Shown here: piece after piece, positions 38,101 to 51,683 of the stretch
How the letters are laid out: every line of letters starts with the position of its first letter
Numbering within the stretch: the first letter of the stretch is position 1
NCBI GenBank assembly: GCA_013400155.1
Contig: VXBM01000010.1
Location: 2,552,817 to 2,616,816, forward strand
Origin: Helopsaltes ochotensis
Lineage: Eukaryota > Chordata > Aves > Passeriformes > Locustellidae
Reading direction: 5' to 3'
DNA length: 64,000 nucleotides
Position numbers and translations under genes: made by a program
Notes under the pieces: model-generated
Database searches by the model: none
Seen by the model: only the letters and a program-made list of their open reading frames with translations
Told to the model about the DNA's origin: nothing

Positions 38101-40530
38101 GTTTTTAAGAAAGAAAATTCTTTAAGTCCAAGCAGGTTCAACTACCTCTCTTAGTTTATTCATGTTAACCAGATTGGCACAAATCTGTTTTTATTATTAA
38201 ATTCATGATTTGTAATTATATAAATTACTTTTCAATTGAAATTGCACAACATATTAATATTGTCTCATTACAAAGTCCAACTGGGGATACACATTATTAG
38301 ATGTAATAATATTACAAATGCAATCCAGATCAGAGAATTTACAACGAATAAAGCAAGGAACATTTGAAATTTAAAAGCAAGTTTAAAAGATAAACAGTTA
38401 TATATCTTTTCATACTGGTTTTTCTGTTTTTAATAAGAACAGTTCAATGCTACTGTGTCCTACTCAAAGTAACCAAGACTGAAAGATTATTTTAGACACT
38501 GGTATCATTCTTAGATCAGATTGCAACCATTTGACAGTTTAGACCTTCTCTGTGCAACAAAAAAAGACAATGACCTCTCCAAACAAAAAACTGTCTTCTA
38601 TAGGCAATAATCACATCTCCCTGCCTGCTTAGTTAGAACCAATGGTGATAAGCTTTTCAGAAAAGATTATTTTTGGGGAAGAAAACATGTCTCTAAAGTC
38701 AGCTCAGGAAAGACTTTTTCATGGAAAAGAGGCAAGACCACCAAAAAAGATAGATGATAATTATTGAATAAGGTGAGTGACTATCAAATGGTACTGAAAT
38801 AATTATCAAGTTACAAAGAGAATAAGGAGGGACAGGAAAACAGCTGCAAAGCACACTTATTTTCTACCAAAAACTGCCTACCCCCTAAACGTGAAACAAA
38901 GTGACCACAGTGTGCATGAGTCACCACACACTGGCATGGTGACCTGCTTATTCCCTCTGTGTCAATACGAACAGCCAAAAGTGTGAGACAGAAAGGGCTG
39001 CCCAGCCCTTCTTCAAGGTAAAAGCACTCCATAGCCCCCATCACAGTCGCCTCATTTTACTGGAAGATACTTCCAGCAGATTCAAAGTAGGCTCTCAATG
39101 ACAAAAAGAAGTGGTAACTTACTTTTCAGTACCCACACACTTTCCAAATGGACCATCCACACATACCTCACTTCTTGCAGCACTGAATCATCATCCCCTC
39201 AAAATGAAACACAACTGAGACAGCCGTGCCCCTTGAGACTGTACAATTACAAAAGTCCTCTTGAAAATGAGCTACTGAACTAACAGGAGGCAAAAGCGGC
39301 CCATATCAGGGGAAAGATATTCTATATAGGTGGAAATCTCAGACAGTGAATGCTGACTGTTCGAAATTACTTTCATAGATTAAAATCTTAAAATATTACT
39401 TGGTTTTTAATTTGCTAAGGCACTTGAAAAATGAATACAACTTCCGCCTGTAGGTTTTATATTACTAACATTTGCAAATAAAAAGAGCGCTGTAGCCATA
39501 TCACATAGTTTTGTAAGACATCAATTTGGTGAAATGTGCATTAAGAACACAAATACCATAGAAAAAACAGAAAATGTTGCTTCTGCAAATTGTGGCACAA
39601 ACACAAAAATGCAGGTGTCAGATACAAGTTTTTATCTTCTCCAATAACAGACAGAAAGGAATTATTTTTAGTGACAATCAAAGGCAGATGACTTATATGA
39701 AATTCCTTCTCTATTATTATATAATTCATAATCATTTACATCCCACTGTATAATAAAACACAAGCTAGAAATAATCTAAAACATTCTTCCACTGCAGAAT
39801 TAAGGTTGTCAAACAGTAAGACCTCACAGTATTGCGTGGGAAACCAAGTTTTAATGATGATCTTTTGCTATAAATTATACACACTTTAAATGTTCACTTA
39901 TATATATATTTTGCTCCACTAAATATACCCACAAAGCCTGCTTTGAAAAATATTAGTGATGTTTATGTGCTGAGAGAGAAGGGGAAGAGAAAGACTATTC
40001 AAGACACACTGAACACTGGTTTAAAATTAAAAAAGAAAAGCTAAAAAAAAAAGCTATGGCAAAAATGGCAATGGACAAATACACGTGATTCTTCCAGCTC
40101 CTGGAGCTACGCATTTTTAAACTCTGTATCTAGAATTGTGCCCAATATTTCCCTCTTGGTCCACAGAAGCAACGAATCTGTACATCATTCAAAAACTAGA
40201 GTAATGTACAAACTCTTTCAGTTCAGTAGATTGCTTCTACATTTGAGATTACTTAAAAAACTAAGTAATTTGAATGCTGAATTGAAACTTGAAACTGAAA
40301 CAATAAAAAGACAATCTTCAGGGCATTATTCAGACGGCAGTCAAACACACTTGCATAGACAGGTTGGTCTTATCACAGAAATAAATGTCACACTCTTTCC
40401 ATTTAACATGAGCTTATTCTCCCCCGAGTGCAGTTTTCCTTTCTTACAAAAAAAACCAGTCACTTCAGTAATTAGTGCACCAGTATAAATTGCATTTTAC
40501 CCCTGAAAATGTCAGTCACAGTTGCAGATT
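35161..40530. other. Unassigned intronic sequence upstream of the coding exon
   Basis: It contains the longest non-CR1 open frame of the window (155 codons, minus strand, 38057-37590), rich in Leu, Phe, Cys and Ile and without recognised motifs. The region at about 38140-38420 is AT-rich and non-repetitive with TAATTA-type sites, a possible but unproven conserved non-coding element. Confidence 0.55.
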
Positions 40531-40642
40531 AATCACAGAATGATTTAAGCTGAAAGAGATCGCTGGATGTCATTTACTCCAAGATCCTGCTGAAATTGTG
40601 GCTAACTTCAGGGTCAGAACCACGAAGGAATGCTCAAGATCA
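40531..40642 (-). mobile_element. Short CR1 3' tail fragment
   Basis: The plus strand reads AATCACAGAATGATTTAAGC and then degenerate text in the order of a CR1 tail: a GAGATCGCTGGATGTCAT segment, TCCAAGATCCTGCTG, and GGCTAACTTCAGGGTCAGA. This is the typical extreme 3' end of a minus-oriented CR1. It is only about 110 bp long and contains no coding part. Confidence 0.8.
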
Positions 40643-41968
40643 TTTCTTTTTCTGATGGAAAAATGCAGGTCACGGTTAAAGTAATCATAAAGTTGAGGGA
40701 AAAAAATAAAATTAAAATATTCATGACAGAACTAACACAGGAAAAAACAACTGTTTTAAGTCTTGACTGATGCCTTTCAGGTGCTAATACAAGGAACCTA
40801 AAATTCTGCATGCTAAGAACTCAAGTAAGAAAGAAAATCAATGAGAAGAAAACAGAAATACTGGCCTTCTCAGGAACAGCAATAATAAATGAAACATGAC
40901 TGTGATGAAAAAAAAAAAAAGCAGGGAAAAAGCAGCAAATAGACTTAAGTGTCAGTGTGGTAAAGAGTCGAGGTCATGACACCTTTAAACCAGTCCAGCA
41001 CGGTTGAATGGTATGCTGCTTCCCAGGTTAGAGCAATCATGAGGACAGTGGCAATCCTAAAGAATGCTGGGAATAGTTCATTAATTATAGTATAAATACC
41101 ACCCCTAATGACACAGAAAGACTTTGTACTCCAATGCCTTATCTAGGCATTATGAAATGGCACTGAAGATGGAAACGGTGCCTTCCATTCCCAAAGATCC
41201 ATTATAAAAGAAAAAAACAAAAGTTCAAAATTGGGAACCAGTGATCTAAACAAATATTGTGTATCTGCATATCTTTTATAACAACCTTTGTTTGGAAGGG
41301 ATTATAAAGTAAGTTAAACACGGACATTATTATTTTGCAGAAGACACTACATATCAAAAACGAGAAAAATGAAATAAGCAAGGGAAAATGTGACAATGTT
41401 GCTCTTCCATAATTCTGAAGGCTTTTATGTAATTTATGTAGGCTATTGCCACCCCTAACGTAATTTGGCAATAAAGGACCAGAATTGCCTCGGCTACCAG
41501 ATTAACATATCACAAGAATACTGGAAAACACAAAACCCACACATCAAAAAGTATGCTGCATATCTGTGACACCAAGAAACCTCAGTTTTTCATGTCTTAA
41601 AACATCTAGAGGACAAGACAGTACCTAAACAAAGTTTTTCCTCCTTGAAAAAAACTACTTTTTAAAACTTCCTTATATGGATGCACAGGGCCCTTGAGCT
41701 CCTGGGGTAGGAAGAAGATAGCTCATCTTCTTATGGAACCTTTATTTCACTCTCTGTACAACTCAGAATTTAAACCAATTAAAGTCTGGCACTAGTATGA
41801 CCCTTTTGGACTCCCAGCTTCATATTCCTGCCCCTCCCATGTGCTTGTACCATCAATTAACTGATTACACAAGGAGTCAAATTCAACTCTGAATGAGGAG
41901 CAAAGCAAATATTAAGAAGGACAGAACAAAACAGGAAAAGGTTTGCTGACAGTTTTTTTTCCTGCAAA

Positions 41969-42021
41969 GGTGGTTTGGTTTTTTGGTTTTGTTTTTGTTT
42001 GTTTTTGGTTTTTTTTTTTTG
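41969..42021. repeat. G/T low-complexity tract
   Basis: T runs broken by GG or G (TGGTTTGGTTTTTTGGTTTTG and so on), ending in 12 T. It is probably an expanded simple repeat. Confidence 0.9.
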
Positions 42022-45000
42022 ATTCCATAAGTTGCCCCACTGCAGCACCTCATGAACACTACCATCAGCATGAGGGGAGCGAAGTGCAGAGCCCAGAACT
42101 GGACAGCAGGAGGGCTAACAGGACCAAGATCAGTACACACTGCAGTGGAGCAGTGCTGCCTCTCTAGATTATGCTGAAATCTGTTACACAGCTATCTGCT
42201 CTGATTTTGACTGGTAACAAATTCAGCTAATTCCCCTAAGTCAATTCTGTTTCCACTCTGACAGTAATTGGTGAGTGACCTCTCTGCCCTTATCTCAACC
42301 CGTGAGCCTTTGGTTATATTTTCTCTCCCCTGTCCAGCTGAGAAGGATAGTGACAGAGCGGCTTTGGTGGGTACCTGCCTCTAGCTAGAGTCCAACCACT
42401 GCAAGCATATCACCTCCATTGACATAATTCCTTATGTTTTTAACACTTTCTATTACTGAACTAATCTTAGAAACCGGATTCCCATTTTGCCATTGAACTT
42501 CTCAGTTATTTTGTGAAAGTAATCAGACAGGGTAACTTTTATTATCAACTTATGAACACAGTCACTTTCCTGCCCGCCTGGAGTTAAAGAACCTCCTCAT
42601 TTCAGACATAAAGAATGAAGGTACTCAGAAACCAATGCACATTTAGGAGAGGAGGTTATAAGCCACTGAGGTCTGTTTGGATGGTTAAGAGAAATTTGGT
42701 TAACACTTTCTTTTTACCATCAGAGTTTAAACTAAGGGCAAATACAACAACAAAACCTCCTAAAATATATTAATAAATATTAGTGAACATCTGCATTTGG
42801 ACACTGCAGCTCAGGGCTGGAGTGACAGGGGACGGCGCTGAAAAAGATCAGCTAGAGCAAAGACAGCCTATTCACCAACTTGGCAATACTCTGCACTGAC
42901 CCTTCTCTAGCAAGTCTGCATGGAAGAATTTGGAGTGGAACAAGGCTGCAAAGCTAGACAAAATACAGTTCAGCAGTGTGAAAGACAACAAAACCAATGT
43001 TTGTAATTGAAATGGACATCAGTCAATTACACAGTATCTGGTTTTCGCTAAGTTATGTGTTCTTGTAACAACTCCAATAACATCTACAGAATTGTTACCT
43101 GTTCTTACATTTTCCTTTAATTATTAGTTTATACTTCAGGGTAATTATCTAAAGGAGATTCTTGTTCAGGAACCTGGATTTTGAATTGCCTTCTATTTAC
43201 ATACAACAACATATTTCCGGAACTATAGCAACTGCTTATGAAGTTTCTATTATAAAACTGTACAAAGTCAACACCCAGAAGAAAATCCTGCTACATTGTA
43301 AAATAAATACCAGTTAAGCATGTTAAGATCCAAAGACATAAACAAGTAAAAAAACAACAAATAAAACTTAATATATTTTAATTTCTTTAGAGGCTTCAAC
43401 TCAGCCCCTACATTTTTCTCTTCCCCTGGGGGACCCGGGGGGGGGACACAGACTCCCACACTGAAACAAAAACAATTTTTCCATAAATCAGTTACCAAAT
43501 ATGCCTCAAAAATCTAGCTGAGCAAAATACAAGGAAGAAATAGGCTTTTAAGCTATTTAGGCTTAGTGTTCAAAAGCAAGCTAGAAGAGTAATGTAAATG
43601 TAAACATTTATCAACAGTATCTTCAAACAACGGTCAATATTTAAATCTGGCTTTTGGGATTTAAGGAGATGTGTACCACCGAGTATCTCTATTTTCCCAA
43701 CCAGGTACATTTAGTCTAATTGAAGATATCACCTCCAGCTACAAATTTCATCTTGCTTATGTCTGGAAATCTTCAGGACAGCAGTATTATTATCAAATGA
43801 CAGCGAAAATTAAATTACTGAGGGCAAGAAAAAAAGACACATTATTTTAAAGGATCCAGACTATGTACTCCATATCCAGAAGAAGAGGTGACATTCCATC
43901 TGTAGAACATACAGCATAACTGTCTCCTGATTTCTGAGTATGGAAAGCATGGCAAAGAGCTGATCAGAGACTTTCTAACCTTGCAGATACAGTGGATTTC
44001 TCTTAGATCTCACAAATACCACTACCAAAAACTTCAGAGAGTGAGCATGGCTGCACACAGGTGTGCGTACAAGGGATAGGGAATATGGAGGAAAATCATC
44101 AATCTCTACATTAGATTTCTGATTTCTTAACATCCCATGGGCAGACATAAGGGGAGGAACAGCTGGAAATCATCTTAATTTCTCTCACAATTCAAAGTAA
44201 ATGTCATGCACCTTGACTACGCAGTCTCCAGAAACCACCATATAGCAACAGAACAATTCTTTCTTTCTCAAATATGTATCAGGAGAAGTCTCACTGCAAA
44301 TGAGACTTGTCAGCACAAGTAGTACCCTTCATGGATGATGGCACTAAATTTCAGCTCAGATTGATGTACAGCTCTCCAGAATCAGACATTTGACCTTTAG
44401 AAACAGTTAGAGGGTTGCACTACATCCATACATTCTGCAGCAGGTGGAGTCTGACAATTTCTATGCTGGGAAAACACACCTTGACACAGGAAGAGATGTC
44501 ATCTGCAACTTAACTACAATAACTCATAGAAATACACAGTGTTTCAGCTTTTGATTTTTCTGCGTGAAAATGATTAAGCTTTCTGATACACAGCCAAATA
44601 AACTAAACAGGTATGGAAATATCATGAACATACAGGTCCTGCAGAAGCAGTAAGATGAAGATCTGGAGATACCAAATGCTGGTTGACAAAGAATCAAAAA
44701 AAATTTAACAAACCATCTGTAAATTTCACAACAGTACCTCTGTACTATGCATCATCTTTAGAGTGAGTCAGAGGGAGTAATAAAATGTTTTTTCCTTATT
44801 TTTCCCCATTTCCCTCATAGCTTCAATAATCTTACATTAAGTGTACAAATATTAGTGATCTGAAAAATTAAGTTTGAAAGGAAAATAACTTCTCTGACAT
44901 TTACTGACTTTTTTTTTAATTAAGGAATGTTGAATACATCATACTAGAGACTACTAATAGTCATATTAGGGATTACTGAATTTGCACAAAAAAGACAGAA

Positions 45001-48000
45001 ATGTTTTAAAAAAAATATGTAGTTTGCAATACTTTTACTAATTCCAACATTTGGAGTGCTAGTAATGAAATACTACAATGATAGCAGATTTTCCTCTTTC
45101 ATTTTCTTGTCAATGCACGCTAAGAAAAAGTTATCTATGCAGTAAAACAGTCCTACAGAGAAAAATCCCACTGCCAAAAAACTCCTTCATTCCTATTTCT
45201 TCCGTGCAGACTGCCATGAAACAGACTTTAATCCTCCAACTGGTGTTTCCTTCATAAACTCTCAGCAAGACACAACTGGCACTCACACACTGCCTGCAAA
45301 GCTGCATTATCTTCTGCAGAAGAGTGACTCTGGTTTAAGGCAGTACAACTGGACTGAAGGAGAGAGCTGGCTTAATTCCTGGCTCCCAAACAACATTCTT
45401 GCATGACCCTGATTAGATTTTTCTGTGCCTCAGTATCCCATCTCTAAAATCAGGATAATATGCTCTTTGTCTGCCCTGCCTGTTTAGATTGCAGCCTTTC
45501 AGTATTCTCTTACTATTTGTCCATACACTGGGACCACAATGGGGCCCTTCATTTTGGCTGGGACCTCACTATGACAATAGAATAAGCAATGAATAAGATA
45601 ACTTGCAGTGTGTTTTAGAAGCAGTGTGTGACAACCTTGACAGAAATTCTGGTTTTTTGATTAAGGACATAAGTTATTAAGGATTAAAGAAAGTCTTATA
45701 AAAATGAAATTTTCATAGCTTTCTAGACCACTTCTTTATTACTATTATTCATAAAATAGCATTATCAGAAAAATATCTCTCAGAAAATGACCAATTTTTA
45801 TAGTAGGGAAAATGATGAGTAAATGAGCAAATAAACATTGAGAAAAATAAAATCTTTAATCTCACCTGTAATTTTACAAAATGCTAGGTATTTAATTGAT
45901 CTTCACTTCTCCCTACAACAGCCAAGGCCAAGAACATCTTTTAATTTAACACCCTTCTCACTCAAGATAGAAAGTGTCTGCTCATTCTTAATCAACAGTT
46001 GGATAATAAATGGAAGTATATTGTCTAAATGTACTGTCTAAAAGGACACAAAAATTCTTATAACAAATCTCTGGACTTTTTCTGTATTGCCTCCTACACC
46101 TATAACAGCACCTCTTTTCAGGAATATTGCCTCTCATGCAACTCAACACTCTAAAGAAAGTTACTTTCAGATAGACTTTCAATAACATCATCTTTCTCCT
46201 TCACACAGTTCCAAATGAAATGGATTTAGTTCTCTTTCTTGTTGGCATACAGATCAAGCTACTGCTTAAAGTGTTCAGCTGTGGGGTTTTTTCCGTTAGA
46301 GGACTTTATGCCAAGAAAAAATACATGGGAAAAATATTAATGAATAACAGGAGGGGTAAAGATGAATGAGAAACTTTCTAACCAAAGTCCAAACATACAA
46401 AATATCTACCCAAAGGCCACTTTAATAAACCGGTAAAAAAATCCTACAAATTGAAGAGCAGCCTATAGTTCCACTATCACACAACTCCAGAAAACACCTC
46501 TCATTCTAAGAAGTCTGGTGTCAAGGGAAAAATTACCTTTGCAAGTGCAATCAGTCAAACACTTGTACTGTCTGAAAAGGCATATACACATCATCAGCTC
46601 TGACCCTCAGATTTATATAGTACACTTTCCTGCACAGCACAAACATTTCCCAGGATAGGAACATGCTCCTTCCTATTGGTTTAACATGTTGCCTACAAAC
46701 AAGTCAGGTAATGTAGCACTCTGTGCTGGTACAGTAGTCTTGTCCTTATTGCAGGAGGTAAAAGTTCAGTTTTGCTTTAACAGAGTCCATGACAAGAGCC
46801 TGCTGCACACCTCAGGGAGTGTTCTTACCTCTAACAGACACAACCCTTAAAGAACACAGCCATGAAGGGCTCAGGCAATCCAAGTCTGTACATCACCAAA
46901 GCATCCATCAAATCTTCAGTATAAACATGTTAAAGAATATCTACCCACTGCATTCAGAGGTATTCCATTTCTTCCACCTCCTTACTTCCTCCAAGGGGGC
47001 TACTAAGTTTCTTAAAGGTGCAGGATCAACCACAATTTAGAGTCACAAAATAAAGCTTTGCAGTTAAAGTGACCACCCTATAAAGGAGCGAACTCCACTA
47101 GCAAGACAAGCTCATGAAATCTGCCACCATTAAATGAAGGTAAAAGTATGTTTTTTGCTCCTACATCAAGCAAAAAAGGCCTTAAGAAACTTTAAGGAGA
47201 TTTTATCAACTAAAGAATGAACAGAAGAAACTCTAAGTATTTTCCCTCTGAAATATCAAGATATTTCAGTTCTAAGGACCTTCAAGAAATGTACAGGGCA
47301 AGTCTAAAGCAACCTGCCCATCTAGTAGTACTGAAGAAGCAAAAGAAAGAAATGAAAAGCATTTGTATCTGTCATCAACTTGTTATGTTGCACAGTACCT
47401 GTTCCTGGGACAAATCATTGGTTTAATATTGTCACTCAAAAGCATACCTGCTAACATAATAAAAACTATTAATGAGGGCTCTTTCCTTTTAGTGAAAGAA
47501 AGAAGTCATTTATTAGCTCAATCATGTTATTGTGTTTCAATTTCTGCTACACTGAATACTGCAGAAGTCATAGTCTCACCTGCATTTATGTAATACTCAC
47601 TATCTATCAAACAAACAAAAAAAGCAACAATTTTGCTTTTGTGTTCTCAGAGACTTGGGAAAGCTTCAGATGCCTCTGGAGCTGTTTTGTTTGTTTCCTG
47701 AACAGGAGAAAAAGGTGGATTTTGTGAAAAAAAACTACTCAAAATATGGAAAGATAACAGTTTTTCCCAATTTTTATCTTAAATACATGACTACTACAAG
47801 GGTTTTTCCGGCTCACTGTTCTTCACAACAGTAGATCACTTTCCACTACTTGGCAGCAGCAATGGTTTACTAGTACTTGATTGGTACTTCAAGGGGAAAA
47901 GTACCACAAAGTAGCCCATGTTCTTCAAATACCACAAAGTAGTATTTCTAAGACTTCAGAAATCTTTCTCTTTCAAGGAAGACCACTGCAGGTGATCAAG

Positions 48001-51000
48001 TATCAGCAGGCTGAGTTGAGATGTGCTACACTGATGAAAAAAATAAAAATGCTTCAGATCCATTTGACCAGGCAGGTAGTGAGCCCCCTTCTCCATGCAG
48101 CCCCCAAGTCATCACTCCTTGCTGCAGGTACACTGCAGCAAAGCAATTGTTCATTTATGTCTGAGGATTGGGGTGTAGGGAAGCAGTCGCATATTTATTT
48201 CATCCAGTATTGAGAGTGCCGGTGCTAGCTCTTCAACAACTAAAAAAATATGAACCAACCAGCTCTGTTTAAAGACTGATTCTTCATGTGTTTAGAACCC
48301 ACATTTTTTTATTCAAGTCTGCTGTGCCCCCCAGTACTCCATGATTTATCTAATTGTAGGGTCATTGGAACAAGAGGTTTCCTAGATAAAGTTCAAGACA
48401 CAGCTTTTCAGAGACACTCAGTTCTCTGGCACATATCTGGCTTCAGCAGAGATAGTGCCTTGAACTGGCAGAAGAAAAAGGACACAGAGGAGCAAAAATA
48501 CACTGCCTTGTCTTGTGGATTTAAAGTACACTCAAGCATCACAAAGCAATAAAAAGTCATCAAGATGCACAGACAGAAACCAGTTAGGAGACTTTTTCCC
48601 ATTTAACAAAAAACATCTTCCACATTATCACAAGGAACAAACGTTACCCCCATTTACTTTAACAGTACAGGTCCTTGGAGGGCTGTTACTAATTACTACA
48701 TAATCCAACAGAAAGGATAGTGGACAAAGGAGGAGTCAAACCCTGCATTCCTTCATCCCCTATGGGGAAAGCTTTCAGAAAAATTTCTTGAATTCTTGGT
48801 GTCTTTCCCTGTACATCAAGTGGAATTACGTACATTTGTAACTTATAATTAAACACTTCCAAATTTACGAATGAAAAGCATCACACAAGAAAAGAAGTAT
48901 ATCCATTATTATGCACGTTTGAATAAATGCTAACAACTCATTTGCAACTTTATGTGATAATTACAATGGCATAAATGACAGCTAATTCCTATCACAGCAT
49001 TTCATCTGGAAAAAAACCCACTGGTATTACTACTTTTCCAAAAGACTGAATTCAACAAAAGTCAGCTTGAAAAAAAATTCCAACAGAAAGTAGCCTGAAT
49101 ATGGTACAGCAGCCATGCGAGTGAACACCTGTCCACTAAAACTTATTTGCATGTTCTCCAAATTGCAGATCAGAGGCAAACTCTGGAGCTGCCTGCATGA
49201 GCTGAAGCTGCTTCAGTGTGAAGAGGTACATACACATTTTGAGGGATGCAACACATCTCAGTACGGGACTGCACTGTGTATGCTGTTGCAGCACCAGAGC
49301 TGTAGAAGGTACCACCCTCAGGAATCTTGCCAGCAGGTTGGTGAGAGATTAACGTGGTGCATGGATTTAATGAAAGGTAATGAAGGGTAATACAACACCA
49401 GACAGAATCATTATTCTAATCAAAAGAGACTGTGAAATTCTTTGTTAAGGAGTCTAAACACCTGAGTATAGAAAAAACTAACACTAATTAGCACTACCAC
49501 CCCACTCAGCCCAGCACAAGGAATGACCATATACACCTGTAGAGTGCGTTTTTGGAGTATCATTCACAAAACTTCCAAGTTAGCGCTGTGCACTTCTAAA
49601 ACAATCTCATCTTGGACAGACATGTGAGTTTTGTTGAACTGTGCATCTGAACGGCAGACACAACTTTTTAATGTAAACTACCTGTTAATGCAGCTTCTGT
49701 AAATGATCCAACTACTCTGCAATTAAATACCATCTTGTTTCCAAGATGAACATAAATTTTTTTTCCAACAACTTTCCAACATAAAGGATATTTTGTAATC
49801 ATCAGAGCAGAAATGTTGAACAGGCCTTTTTGTTGAAGCATTCATCATAGAAAGCCTCTGCCTAAGGAGAACTCTTAAGTCCCAAATACACTTTCTTACA
49901 GAGTGTTAAAATACAAAGCACCTTCAAAGCTTCTTAAATTAGTTTCATACCACATTTGTTATTTTAAGTCTCCATGTTCAAGCACAGTATATCATTTGAT
50001 ATGTAAAATCTGGTCATTTGACTCTGTTTAAAACTTCCCTCTCAACTGCAAGAATTAAAGGCTAAAGAATCCTTGTAGTTTATAAAACTGGTCACTTTTT
50101 ATTTTGTATATATACATATAACAACATGTTTCTGCAATGGAAAAAGCCTGCAAGAACCGTGAAAAAAACAAAAGCACTGATCATGGAGAATCACATTCTT
50201 TGAGTAAGTTACTAGCATACATAGCTACTGCACAGTTACATGATGATACAATAAAGTTAAGGCAGTTTGGACACCTTACCTATACATTTCTTTACTGATT
50301 TAATAAGCTTTTTTATTATCTGAAAAATTATTTTATAACTTCATTATTCTACTTGTATTTGCAATACTTGAAGAATACCTGCAACAGCATTTTAACTACT
50401 AAAAATCTTATTACATTTTTTCAACAAGGTTTCATGTTAGTGAAAAAGAAACTTGTTCTTTTCTGTCTGATTGTATCAGTCTAAACTCTTCATAAACAAA
50501 AATTAGAACTTGCTAATTACTACTTTGCTATTCTTTCATCATTTAAGTGAAAGCAGTTTCTTTTTCATGCACCAGTTGAATTTTACAGGTAACACTAGCA
50601 AAGTCATCAGCTATTAAATTCAACAGCAATACACTAACATTTTCAGTAGAAAACACAGGCATAACTAAGATATAACCCTGGATTCAAAATCTTTGTCTAT
50701 ATCTACACATACATAAAGTGGGAATATTGAGTTTCATCTCAGAATTATATTTTACAGCAAGGAGAATATTGCAACTATTTCCCACTTAAGTTCAGACACT
50801 GACCACTTGGCCATTCACGATTAATTTATTTTGGTTCAGTATCAACAGGTTAGTAGCTATCAGAAATTATCAGATGACTCCCCTTGTCAAAGAAAGGAGG
50901 AGAAAAAAAAAAAAAGAGCAATCATGAAAAAGAAATACCATAAAAATCACTAATTCATGCCCAGTTAATTATCAAAACATGCCCCAATTCTTATTAAAAT

Positions 51001-51190
51001 AACATACAGCTAGCTCACAATCACTGTTTACATTCCAAGTGCTTTACAACTGCATGTTTCAATAACCTTACAAGGACTTATTCCTCTGTGGAAACAGAGC
51101 ATTACAAAATGTCAAACTTGTTGCAAAACTGCTGATGAAATTGTGAATAAAATCATCTCTACTAAAATTCCACCAAAAGGATATGCTATG
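42022..51190. other. Unassigned intronic sequence
   Basis: No recognised gene or dispersed repeat. Minor features are a nine-G run at 43437-43445 after CCCCTGGGGGACCC, and a duplicated TACCACAAAGTAG at 47902-47914 and 47930-47942. A 91-codon frame at 49115-49390 has no known match. Confidence 0.6.
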
Positions 51191-51293
51191 CAAAAAAAAC
51201 CCAAAAACAAAACCCAAAAAACTAAAGCATTCCTTCCAGGTGAATATTTCTTTGAAGAAAACAAAAAAACCCACAAAAAACCAAAACAAACCA
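51191..51293. repeat. Two A/C low-complexity runs
   Basis: CAAAAAAAACCCAAAAAC-type sequence at 51191-51223, and a similar run at 51256-51293, separated by about 30 bp of ordinary sequence. It is the complement of the G/T-type tract near 42 kb. Confidence 0.85.
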
Positions 51294-51435
51294 GCACTAT
51301 ATTTTCCAGTTCTATTGTCAACTGTTATTTAATACACTTGAATTGCATTTCACGTTATTAAGAGTTACAGAACAAAGTACATTTCAATAACTGGATTACT
51401 GTTTTATCACCATGACATTGCATACAAAAATATAA

Positions 51436-51590
51436 GGATCTCCTTGGGTGACGTGCACAGATCTGACTGCAAGGCTCTCAGTTACATTCAGAAGACTTCT
51501 AGATTTTACAGACTTACAGGAAAAAGAAATATTCCCATTTTCAAAACAGTCAATATTCCGAAACTTTAAGAAAGCTTTTGGACATGCAAG
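51436..51590 (+). other. Candidate plus-strand exon ending at a strong donor
   Basis: A plus-strand frame is open from 51436 to a strong donor, CAAG|GTGAGTAAG, cut after 51590. Its translation includes DFTDLQEKEIFPFSKQSIF, which reads like protein, but I recognise no family. No clear pyrimidine-rich acceptor precedes it, and an opposite-strand frame (51683-51396) is open too. It would be antisense to ATXN7L1. This is a weak prediction. Confidence 0.2.
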
Positions 51591-51683
51591 GTGAGTAAGA
51601 TCATTCATAATGGGAGCTATGCTGCTGTTAATGAAAACTTTGCCCTTTATCTGCGTGTGCAGAGAGCTGAACACACATACCAA

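Noticed and set aside
43425..43450. CCCC/GGGGG/CCC/GGGGGGGGG cluster
   Set aside because: Too short and isolated to support a quadruplex or regulatory call; probably simple sequence.
46100..46140. Reverse-strand MRGNIPEKR resembling the expected upstream exon end
   Set aside because: The similarity is superficial, the following GTGCTG is a poor donor and the flanking residues do not fit the family.
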